Below are positions 17,886 to 25,871 of a stretch of DNA of 60,806 bases, piece after piece (position 1 is the stretch's first letter; every line of letters begins with the position of its first letter). Location: assembly GCA_041389525.1 (NCBI GenBank), contig JAWKRR010000047.1:1-60806 (forward strand), read 5' to 3'. The notes beneath the pieces were generated by a model. The model did no database searches and was not told the DNA's origin. It worked only from the letters and a program-made list of their open reading frames with translations. The stretch is from JACKFB01 sp041389525 (GTDB taxonomy: Bacteria > Myxococcota_A > UBA9042 > PHBI01 > JACKFB01). The translations under genes were made by a program, and so were the position numbers.

Positions 17886-18911
17886 TCAGGTTGGCCAAGC
17901 GCCGTCGTGCCACGCACCGGCACGGATTTCGCCGCTCGCGGGCCGGCCGTCGACCGTGGGCTCGGGGCCGCCGGCCGGGCCGACCTCGCGCAGGGCCTCG
18001 ATGAAGTCGCGGGCCGCCGCGCGACGTACATCGGCGCCCCAGAGGCCGACGGCAGCACCCAGACGAGCGCGCAGTTCGCCTGGCGCCATCTGGCTTTTTC
18101 GTAGCTCGGACAGGGCCAACGCGCCGTCGCGCTTCGACAGCTTCTGCCCCTGCTCGTCCACCAGGAGTGGGTGGTGGGCGAAGCGCGGGACCGCGCCGCC
18201 GAACGCGCGATAGAGCAGCACCTGACGGGCCGTCGACCCCGCGAGGTCATGGCCGCGCACCACGTCGGTGATCCCCATCGCGATGTCGTCGGTCACCACG
18301 GCGAGCTGGTAGGTCGGCGCGTCGGGGCGGCCCAGCAGGAAGTCGCCGCAGGTCTCGCGCACGTCCTCGGTCACCGGGCCGAGCCACGCGTCTTCGAGCT
18401 GAACCACCGCGGCGTCGCCGAGGGAGACCACGTCCAGCCGGTAGCCCCCGCGGTCCTCCGCCAGCGCACGCGGCCCGTCGTGGGTGGGGCGGCAGGTGCC
18501 CGCGTAAGGCGCCTCACCGCCGAGCTGCAGGTGCGGCGCGCTCATGGCGGCCCGCACGTCCGCTCGGCTGCACTGGCACGCGTACACCAGCCCACGGGCG
18601 TCGAGCTCGGCCAGCGCCGCGTCGTAGCGCGCCATGCGCTCGGACTGGACGTAAGGCCCGAACGCGCCGCCCACGTCAGGGCCCTCGTCCCAATCCACGC
18701 CAAGCCACCGCAGATCATCCAGGGCCGCCGCCGCGAGCTCGGGTCGCGACCGCGTCCGATCGATGTCCTCGATGCGCAGCGCGAAGGCCCCGCCCACCGA
18801 GCGCGCGGCCGCCCACCCGATCAGCGCCGCCAGCCCGTTGCCGACGTGCAGCTCGCGCGTGGGCGTCGGCGCGTACCTGAACCGGCGCTGGCCGCTCGCG
18901 CCCGGATTCAC
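17886..18911 (-). CDS. gluQ: Glutamyl-Q tRNA(Asp) synthetase
   Basis: 341 residues, shorter than a full GluRS because the anticodon-binding domain is missing, as in GluQRS. It activates Glu and attaches it to queuosine at position 34 of tRNA-Asp. The HIGH-like box is LHVGN (about 21-25), the KMSKS-like box is KLSKRDG, and there is a CQCSR ... YAGTC zinc-binding insertion. The start is GTG, overlapping the stop of the upstream lipoprotein gene as GTGA (18908-18911). The last 40 residues are Gly/Ala rich and extend past the usual end. The link to queuosine fits the queD pair further along the window. Confidence 0.9.
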   Translation of the reverse strand: MNPGASGQRRFRYAPTPTRELHVGNGLAALIGWAAARSVGGAFALRIEDIDRTRSRPELAAAALDDLRWLGVDWDEGPDVGGAFGPYVQSERMARYDAALAELDARGLVYACQCSRADVRAAMSAPHLQLGGEAPYAGTCRPTHDGPRALAEDRGGYRLDVVSLGDAAVVQLEDAWLGPVTEDVRETCGDFLLGRPDAPTYQLAVVTDDIAMGITDVVRGHDLAGSTARQVLLYRAFGGAVPRFAHHPLLVDEQGQKLSKRDGALALSELRKSQMAPGELRARLGAAVGLWGADVRRAAARDFIEALREVGPAGGPEPTVDGRPASGEIRAGAWHDGAWPT

Positions 18912-20632
18912 CGCAAGAACTGAATGTAGTGCACCGACGGCACCGCCATCTGGTGCACGAAGCTGACCTGCGCGGTGCTGGTCTGCGTGGGGCTGCGAAT
19001 CGTCTCGAGCACGCCCGTCTCCGAGAAGTGAAAGCTGTCGACGCCCACCGCGTTTCGGTCCAGCACGGCCAGCTTGTACTGGACGATCGGCACCGTCGCC
19101 GGGACGAAGTTCTCGAGCCGCAGGTCATAGGTGATGTCGGCGTTCAACCCGCCAGCCCCCGTCAGCACGTTGGCGTTGGCCACGATGACGTGGAGCACGC
19201 GGTCGGAGCTGGCGTCGTGGCTGGCCATGATCGCCATCCCCTCGCCGTCCGCCCCGCTGGTGACGCTGACACGGCGGTGCCCCGCGACCTGCCTGAACGG
19301 GAAGAGCGACATGAACGCTGGCTGCGCTCGGCCCGCCGCGTCGAAGTAGAGGCTGTCGACGATGAGGTTGGCGACCGAGGCTGGATCCACGCCGGCGTGG
19401 GTGGCCAGGTCCTGAAAGACCCGCGGCCCGCGCCCAGCGATCATCTGGTGTACCGGGATCTCCTGCATGAAGATGCGGGTCGCGGCCTGAAAGGCGCCCA
19501 AGTACGTGCTCTCCAGCACCGGCTCGGCGAGGATGCCGCGGGCCAGCAGCTCCGGGTTGTCGCGGTCGAACTCGACGCTCGCCGCGATGAGCTCCGTGCG
19601 CTCGAGGCGGCCGGCCGCGTCGGCGGGATGGGTGTTGAGGTAGCGCCGCAGCTCGGCCGCGATGGCGTAGGCCTCGTGCGGCTGTCGCGTGCGGGTGCGG
19701 AAGCTCAGGAAGTCCAGCGGTACGCCGTTGTCCGCGCAGAAGTCGATGAAGCGCAGGATGCCGTGCTTGTCGGCGGCCACGGTGTAGCTGAGGTCGTCCA
19801 GGCTGCGGAGCGTGAAGCTGATCCCGCCGAGACGCACCACCGGGCCCTCGGTGGGGTCGTCGGGGAAGGCCGCCTTCGCCAGCTCGGCGAAGCGCTTGTA
19901 GATGGAGAAGAGCCCGGGCAGCGCGTCATCGGTGTAGCCCAGCCGCTCGGTCGGGTCGTCCATGAACTCGACGTAGCGCACGTTGAAGTTGTTGCCGGCC
20001 GGATCCCACGACGCGCCGCCGTTGAGGTGGCGCAGCGTGTTGGCCGCCACCTGCGCCCACAGCTCGCCCTGCGCTCCCGGCGGGATGACGCTCCCCTGCT
20101 GCTTGCCGAGGCTCGTCGCGTCGCACACGCCGCCAGTCCCAGGCCGAAACGCCGCCTGCCACAGCACGGTCGCCGTGTTCAGCTCCTTCACCGCCCCGAT
20201 GTGCGTGTCCAAGGTCGCGAAGTTGTAGTTCGCCGGCTTGCTCGGATCGGCCGTCCCGTTAGGGAAGATGCTCTCGAGGCTGATCCCGCAGGTCGTGTCG
20301 CTGCCGACCCGCACCATCCCGACGTGCGCCCCGTCCTGCTCTTGCGTGCCCGCCAGCCGCCCCCAGTAGGCCGTCTTCAGGCTGGGGTCCCCCGGCACGA
20401 TCGGCAGCGGCGCGCCTTGCATGCCGTTGAGCGGCTTCACCTTGTCGACGGGCGCCTCGGCCTTCAGGTTCGGCGCGATGGAGATGCTGCGGAACTTCAG
20501 CGTGTTGATGTTCGACGGCAAGACCACGCCGTCATCGCCGCACCCCGTCATCACCGCGCCCGAGGCCCACAACGCCGCGGCCGCCGCCACCACCGTGGCC
20601 GCCGCCTTTCCGCGCCCGATCGCCCACCTCAT
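18908..20632 (-). CDS. GH39-like lipoprotein (divergent glycosidase fold)
   Basis: 574 residues with a lipoprotein signal (box VMTGC, Cys about residue 31). The central region recalls family-39 glycosidases: VRYVEFMDDP sits where these enzymes have the acid/base NEP motif (here the Glu is Asp), and PLDFLSFRT matches their DFxSxHxY stretch. A later candidate nucleophile could not be placed. The C-terminal part is beta-rich. The start overlaps the OppA-like stop as ATGA (20629-20632), and the stop overlaps gluQ as GTGA, so three unrelated genes are translationally coupled. Sugar binding rather than hydrolysis is a real possibility. Confidence 0.55.
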   Translation of the reverse strand: MRWAIGRGKAAATVVAAAAALWASGAVMTGCGDDGVVLPSNINTLKFRSISIAPNLKAEAPVDKVKPLNGMQGAPLPIVPGDPSLKTAYWGRLAGTQEQDGAHVGMVRVGSDTTCGISLESIFPNGTADPSKPANYNFATLDTHIGAVKELNTATVLWQAAFRPGTGGVCDATSLGKQQGSVIPPGAQGELWAQVAANTLRHLNGGASWDPAGNNFNVRYVEFMDDPTERLGYTDDALPGLFSIYKRFAELAKAAFPDDPTEGPVVRLGGISFTLRSLDDLSYTVAADKHGILRFIDFCADNGVPLDFLSFRTRTRQPHEAYAIAAELRRYLNTHPADAAGRLERTELIAASVEFDRDNPELLARGILAEPVLESTYLGAFQAATRIFMQEIPVHQMIAGRGPRVFQDLATHAGVDPASVANLIVDSLYFDAAGRAQPAFMSLFPFRQVAGHRRVSVTSGADGEGMAIMASHDASSDRVLHVIVANANVLTGAGGLNADITYDLRLENFVPATVPIVQYKLAVLDRNAVGVDSFHFSETGVLETIRSPTQTSTAQVSFVHQMAVPSVHYIQFLR

Positions 20633-22413
20633 GGCCGCACCTCCGACGTGTCGCCCCAGTACATGTGCCGCATCAGATGCACGCTCGTCAGTTCCTGCTC
20701 CACCCCACGCAGCACGGGCTTCTTCAGGTAGACCCTCGTGTAATAGTAGATGGGTGCTATCGGCGTGTCCTCCTGGATCAACGCCTCCGCCTTCGCCATC
20801 AGCCGCAGCCGCGCCGGCTCGTCCCGCTCGCGCAGGCTCTCGTCGAGCAGCGCATCGACGGCCATATTCTTATATCCCATCTCGTTGTTCGGGCTGTCGT
20901 GCCGGAACGAGTTGAGGAAGGTGTAGGGGTCTTTGCCGCCGATCCACCCGAAGCGCGCGATCTGAAAATCACCGGAGCGGAGCTGCTTGAGCAGCGACTT
21001 CCACTCCATGTTCTCAATCGCGATCTCGATGCCCAGGTTCTCCTTCAGCGAGCGCTGAACGAACTCCGCGATGAGCCGGTGGATCTCGTAGGTGTTGTAG
21101 ATGAGCGTGATCTTCGGCAGGTCCACGCCGTTGGGGAAGCCCGCCTCCGCCAGCAGCTCGCGCGCCGCCTGCGGGTTGAACGCCCGCCCGGGCGGCTTGG
21201 GGTAGCCCATCGTCGCCACGAAGAACGGCGGCACCGGCCCATCCGCCGGCACCTGCATGCCGCGGGTGACGTGCTTGACCAGCCGCTCCTTGTCGATGGC
21301 CATGTCCACGGCCTGCCGCACCTTCTGGTTGTCGAAGGGCGGCCGGTCCACGCGAAACGCGTAGTAATAGTAGGCGAGGTAGGGATCGATGAAGAGGTCG
21401 GGCCGCTGCTGCTCCATGAAGAGCGAGATCTTCTCGGCCGGGATCGAGGACTGCAGGAAGTGGGTCTGCCCCGCCTCGTATCGGCGCAGATCGTCGGTCT
21501 CGCTCTCGCTGTGCCAGATCACCGCGCCGTTGACCCGGATGGCGTCTTTGTTCCAGTAGGTGTCGCTCTTCTTGAGGACCATCCGGTCGCGCGGCCGCCA
21601 CTCCGTCATGTGAAAGGGCCCGTTGGTCACGATGTGCTCGGGGCGCGTCCAGTCCTTGCCCCACTGCTCCACCGCCTCGCGCGGCACCGGCATGTAGTGG
21701 GCGCTCTGCACGTACTCCAGCCAGAAGGGCGTCGGCTCCTCGAGCTCGACCACCAGCGTGAAATCGTCCGTCGCCCGCATCCCGATCTGGGCCGCGTCGG
21801 TGATCTTCCCCTCATTGAAGGGCTTGGCGTTCTTGATGAAGAAGTGGTGCTCGGCGGCCTGCGACGCCGTCTCGGGCAGCAGCTTTCGTGTCCAGCCGTA
21901 GACGAAGTCGTGCGCCGTCACCGTGCGACCGTTGGACCACCGCGCGTTCTTGCGCAGATGGAAGGTCCAGGTCTTGCCGTCCTCCCCAAGCTCCCAGGTC
22001 TCCGCGACGCCCGGGATCGGCGGCCCGTTGCCCGGCGGAAAGCTCAGCAGGCCCTCGTAGATCTCCTGCACGATGAAGGTGCCCGCCGACTCGTGCACGA
22101 GGCTCGGGTCGATGAACTCCGCGCCTCCCAGCGACACCTGCACCATGCCGTCCGCGGGTGCGGCCTCCTGGCAGACCGGGTGGCCCGAGCACGGGAAGAC
22201 GTCGCACCCATAGATGTGGTCGCCGCAGTCTTCGCCACCAGCCACCGGGGCGGGCACCGCGGCGGCCTCTTCGATAGGAGGCGCCTCGTACACAGCCGGC
22301 GCCGCGGTCGCCACGAAGGGGGCCGGCTCACCGCGGTCCGAGGTCCGGCAACCGGCCACCGCCGCCACCGCCGCCAGCGCCAAGGCCGTCTTCGTCAGGA
22401 CTCGTCTGTCCAT
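20629..22413 (-). CDS. ABC transporter substrate-binding lipoprotein, family 5 (OppA-like)
   Basis: 594 residues. The lipobox is AVAGC (Cys22). After a Pro/Ala-rich linker, typical SBP_bac_5 segments are visible: LVHESAGTFIVQEIYEGL, PGVAETWELGEDGKTWTF, VTAHDFVYGW, KKSDTYWNKD, VRQAVDMAIDKE and ARELLAEAGFP. The C-terminus resembles oligopeptide-binding proteins. An odd Cys-rich stretch (residues 60-85, with CGDHIYGCDVFPCSGHPVC) precedes the domain. No permease or ATPase gene lies nearby, so it may work with a distant transporter or serve as a binding protein or chaperone. Confidence 0.85.
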   Translation of the reverse strand: MDRRVLTKTALALAAVAAVAGCRTSDRGEPAPFVATAAPAVYEAPPIEEAAAVPAPVAGGEDCGDHIYGCDVFPCSGHPVCQEAAPADGMVQVSLGGAEFIDPSLVHESAGTFIVQEIYEGLLSFPPGNGPPIPGVAETWELGEDGKTWTFHLRKNARWSNGRTVTAHDFVYGWTRKLLPETASQAAEHHFFIKNAKPFNEGKITDAAQIGMRATDDFTLVVELEEPTPFWLEYVQSAHYMPVPREAVEQWGKDWTRPEHIVTNGPFHMTEWRPRDRMVLKKSDTYWNKDAIRVNGAVIWHSESETDDLRRYEAGQTHFLQSSIPAEKISLFMEQQRPDLFIDPYLAYYYYAFRVDRPPFDNQKVRQAVDMAIDKERLVKHVTRGMQVPADGPVPPFFVATMGYPKPPGRAFNPQAARELLAEAGFPNGVDLPKITLIYNTYEIHRLIAEFVQRSLKENLGIEIAIENMEWKSLLKQLRSGDFQIARFGWIGGKDPYTFLNSFRHDSPNNEMGYKNMAVDALLDESLRERDEPARLRLMAKAEALIQEDTPIAPIYYYTRVYLKKPVLRGVEQELTSVHLMRHMYWGDTSEVRP

Positions 22414-22583
22414 GCGCGCTCAAGCTCCTCGCCAAGCCATCGCTGAGCCGTCGCCGCGGCCCTCGTCGACCCTCGCTATAGCACCGCGCCATCGCACGCG
22501 GCCAGAGCCGGCAGCCCGCCACGCGGAGCGCGTCCGACCGGCTCAACGCCGAGCGCCTCGAGCCGCGATCGGCCCGCTCCCGT

Positions 22584-25500
22584 CTACCGAGTCAGCGGCG
22601 CGCCTGTCGGGTCGGCGTCGTCAGTCGCCCCTCGCACCGCGTGCCCACCGCCCGTCGGCGCCTCAGGACGCACATACGCGCGGTCGCTCCACGTGGGCTC
22701 ATCGGGCGCGCGAAAGCGCACTTGATAGGGAGCCGCCGCCAGCACCTCGGTCTCGGTGATGGCGTTCTCGCGCTTCTGCATCATCTCCAGCACGTGCTGC
22801 ACGCGCGCGGTCCACCACGCGTTCAGCGTCCCGCTCTGCCACTGCCTGTACCCGGCCGCGGGGTATGGCTTGAGCCCCATAATGAACGCCGCCTCAGCCG
22901 GCGACAGCGCCCACGGATCCTTGGCGAAGTAGTGCTTCGACGCCTTCTTCACCCCGTACAGGTCCGGCCCGTACTCGATCACATTGAGATAGAGCGTCAG
23001 GATCTCGTCCTTCTCGAACTCGCGCTCCATCGCCCACACGATGAAGAGCTCCTCGAGCTTGCGCGACAGCGTCTTCTCGCGCGTCAGGTACAGGTTCTTC
23101 ACGAGCTGCTGGGTGATGGTCGAGCCGCCGTAGACGAAGCGGCCCTTGTCGAAGTCCAGCTTCAGCGCGCGGGCGATCAGCTCCCAGCGCACGCCGCGGT
23201 GGTACCAGAAGTTCCGGTCCTCGGTGACCACAGCGGCCGACTTCACAAAGGGCGGGATCAGGCGCGAGGGCACCCACTCCTTGGTGCCCGGGCCGACCGC
23301 GATGTCCTCGAGACGCCCGCGCTTCGGCTCGATGGGGTGGTGCACGAAGGTCGGGTCACGCAGCGCCTGCAGGTTGATCTCGGTCCCGAGGGTCTCGACG
23401 TTGCAGCGGTCGAAGTCGCCGTCGACGCGCAGCTCGAGGTCATACGGCTTGCTGAGATCCACGCTGAGGCTGGCGTCGAAGTTGGCGCGCCCCGACAGGC
23501 GCATCCCGGTCAATCGCGGCAAGAGCGGCGCCGGGATCGAGCGCGCCATGGCCCCGCAGTCCTGGGTCGGCATGGTCACCCGCACGCCGTACTTCGCGCG
23601 CTGTCCGGGCTGGCGCGTGACCGCGAGGCTGCCGGCGAAGCGCGCCTCGCCTAGCGCGAACTCCGGGACGTCCAGCTCCAAGTGATGGCGCGAGGGCCGC
23701 CACGCGGCGGTGTAGCGGAATCGCCCCTCGATGCCGCTGACCGGAGCGTGGGAGATCCGCCACGCCTGAAAGCCGAAATCCTCGAAGCGCACCTCGCCGC
23801 GCAGGCTGTGGGTGGCGGTCGGGACGGCCTCGAATCCATAGACGAAATCAACCTGAACCCACGCCTCGGGGGCGACCGTCACGTAGTCCGACGAGCTGCT
23901 CAGGACGTGAGCGAAGTCGGCGCCAGCGACGGTGCCGCGCGCGGTCTGGATCGCGCCGCTGCGGTCCACCTCCGCGGTGAGGTCAAAGCTGCCGGCGCGC
24001 CCCTCCGAGCGCTTCAGCGCCGCGGCCACGTGCGCCTGGATGCCGCCGTCGTTGCCCGCCGAGACGTCCAGGGACAGATCGTCGATTCGGAGCGCTGCCG
24101 CGCGCTCTGCGGTGTCGACGACGACGTGTCCGCGCTCCAAGGTCAGGCGCACCCCGCGCAGCAGCTCCACCAGCGCCGCGCCACGCGGAAGCTGCAGCGG
24201 CGCCGGCCCCAAGTGGGAGAGCGGGGACGTGTCCTCGACGACCGCGGCCTTCGAGCCTTTGACCTTGGGAGTGGGGACGGGCGCGATCTCGGGCGGTGGT
24301 GCCTCGGGGTCGCCGTCGGCGTCGCCCGGCTCGCCCGCATCGCCAGGCTCGCCGCCATCTGGCGGTCCGCCCGCCGCCGCCGCGACGTCCAGCTTCGCCA
24401 GCGCGCCAAGCCCGGCGCCGCCCGGCACCTCGATCCGCAGGGAGGGCCCGCGCAGATCGACCGCCACCAGCGCGTCCTTCCACCGCCCCGCGAGCGCGTG
24501 CTCGACAGCACCCACGCCCAGCTCGAGCCGCACGCCGCTGGCCGCCGCGGCGAGCCGTCCCTCGCCGCCGTGGATGCTCAGGCCTTCGATCTCGATCCGG
24601 CGTGGCTCCGGGAGATCGCCGGCGGCCCGCTCGCCCTCCACAGTGATCTGCTTGGCCTCGCCCCGCGCGGACCCGGCCCCCACGGAGACACCGTCACAGC
24701 GCAGTCGACGGATCTGCCGCCAGTCGGGGACCAGCCCTCCGGCGTCCGACGCCTCGAGCACACCGCAGGCCAAGGTGAGATCGCCGAGCACGCCCTCGAG
24801 CCCCTCCACGCGGGTCACGCCGCGGGCGTCGCGATGGATCGTGCTGACGCGAAGCGCCACGGGCTGCCCGTCGCGGGTCGTCGCGATCTCGACGGGCCCG
24901 TCGAACGCGATGGTGATCGCCGGGGACTCGCCGGTGGTCAGGGTGAGCTCGGCCGTCCTGGGGCGGCCTTCGAGCGCGAGCTGGCCGCGGGCCTCGATGC
25001 GCCAGGAGCCGCCGTCGCCGCGCACCATGCTGCCGGCGGCGCCGTTCATGACCAGGGGCGGCAGCGCCACGCCCCGCGCCGCCGCGTAGAGGCCCAAGCG
25101 CAGCCCGTCGAAACGCAGCGCGTCGGGGAGGCGGGTCCCGCTCGTAGAGCGCTCTGCCGCTTCGTCGTCGCCGCCCTCCCGCCACGCGTCAAGGCTCGCG
25201 TCGTCGACGCGCAGCGTGATCTCGCCGCCGTGCACCTCGACGTCCCGCGGTCGCGGACGGCCGCGCCAGGCGTCCAGCAGGTCCAGACGCACGTCCACGG
25301 CGTCCAGGCGCGCGCTCAACCCGTCCCCGGGCCCACCCTCGATCAGCAACGCGCTGACCCGCAGCGAGCCGGTCAGGGACGCGGCGACGTTGCCCACCGA
25401 GACGCGGAGACCGTGCCGTTGGGCCCATCGGCTCAGCCGCGCCTCGACCTCGCCTCGGCCGCCCAGGACGACCGCCGAGAGCCCCATCGCCGCCAGCGCG

Positions 25501-25595
25501 AGCGTCGCGAGCAGCCCGAGCAGGACCAACCACGGCCAACGCCGGTGGGTCCTCCCCGACGCCGACCTCGCTCCTCTCGACCACCCTCGCGCCAT
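22584..25595 (-). CDS. AsmA-like / GT51 monofunctional peptidoglycan transglycosylase
   Basis: 1003 residues. An N-terminal transmembrane helix (about 20-47) is followed by a very long beta-rich periplasmic region that looks like AsmA/DUF748-type repeats. It is interrupted near 410-450 by an acidic/Pro-rich linker (GGEPGDAGEPGD). The glycosyltransferase-51 domain lies at about 770-930, with TEDRNFWYHRG containing the catalytic Glu, GGSTITQQLVKNLYL, and a second Glu region RKLEELFIVWAMEREF. No transpeptidase (PBP) domain follows. It should polymerise lipid II glycan strands. The AsmA-like half suggests lipid handling or envelope anchoring; this is a large fusion compared with the usual MtgA. 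Confidence 0.85.
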   Translation of the reverse strand: MARGWSRGARSASGRTHRRWPWLVLLGLLATLALAAMGLSAVVLGGRGEVEARLSRWAQRHGLRVSVGNVAASLTGSLRVSALLIEGGPGDGLSARLDAVDVRLDLLDAWRGRPRPRDVEVHGGEITLRVDDASLDAWREGGDDEAAERSTSGTRLPDALRFDGLRLGLYAAARGVALPPLVMNGAAGSMVRGDGGSWRIEARGQLALEGRPRTAELTLTTGESPAITIAFDGPVEIATTRDGQPVALRVSTIHRDARGVTRVEGLEGVLGDLTLACGVLEASDAGGLVPDWRQIRRLRCDGVSVGAGSARGEAKQITVEGERAAGDLPEPRRIEIEGLSIHGGEGRLAAAASGVRLELGVGAVEHALAGRWKDALVAVDLRGPSLRIEVPGGAGLGALAKLDVAAAAGGPPDGGEPGDAGEPGDADGDPEAPPPEIAPVPTPKVKGSKAAVVEDTSPLSHLGPAPLQLPRGAALVELLRGVRLTLERGHVVVDTAERAAALRIDDLSLDVSAGNDGGIQAHVAAALKRSEGRAGSFDLTAEVDRSGAIQTARGTVAGADFAHVLSSSSDYVTVAPEAWVQVDFVYGFEAVPTATHSLRGEVRFEDFGFQAWRISHAPVSGIEGRFRYTAAWRPSRHHLELDVPEFALGEARFAGSLAVTRQPGQRAKYGVRVTMPTQDCGAMARSIPAPLLPRLTGMRLSGRANFDASLSVDLSKPYDLELRVDGDFDRCNVETLGTEINLQALRDPTFVHHPIEPKRGRLEDIAVGPGTKEWVPSRLIPPFVKSAAVVTEDRNFWYHRGVRWELIARALKLDFDKGRFVYGGSTITQQLVKNLYLTREKTLSRKLEELFIVWAMEREFEKDEILTLYLNVIEYGPDLYGVKKASKHYFAKDPWALSPAEAAFIMGLKPYPAAGYRQWQSGTLNAWWTARVQHVLEMMQKRENAITETEVLAAAPYQVRFRAPDEPTWSDRAYVRPEAPTGGGHAVRGATDDADPTGAPLTR

Positions 25596-25803
25596 GATCC
25601 TCCGAGCCTGTCTAAGCCTCGCGGTGCCCGTGAGAGCACCGCCCCCGCCCCCAACGCGCGCAGAGGACGGGCGATTCTACCCGCGCTCCGCCCGTCGCGC
25701 AGAATCTAGCTCGCGCCCAGAGCCTGCGGCCCGCGGCGGCTCGCAGACTGGCCCGTTTTCAGGCCCGCCGCGACCGCGAAATACGCAGCAAACGGAATCC
25801 CCT

Positions 25804-25833
25804 TTGATAGCAACGCCTCCGCTCTTCTATACT
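25804..25833 (+). promoter_or_regulatory. Candidate sigma-70 promoter for the cysteine-repeat gene
   Basis: TTGATA at 25804-25809 and TATACT at 25828-25833 are separated by 18 bases. The start codon is about 40 bases downstream. Confidence 0.6.
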
Positions 25834-25871
25834 CCGCGCCTCCGCGCTCCCCCCCGTGCCGGAAGGTGCCC

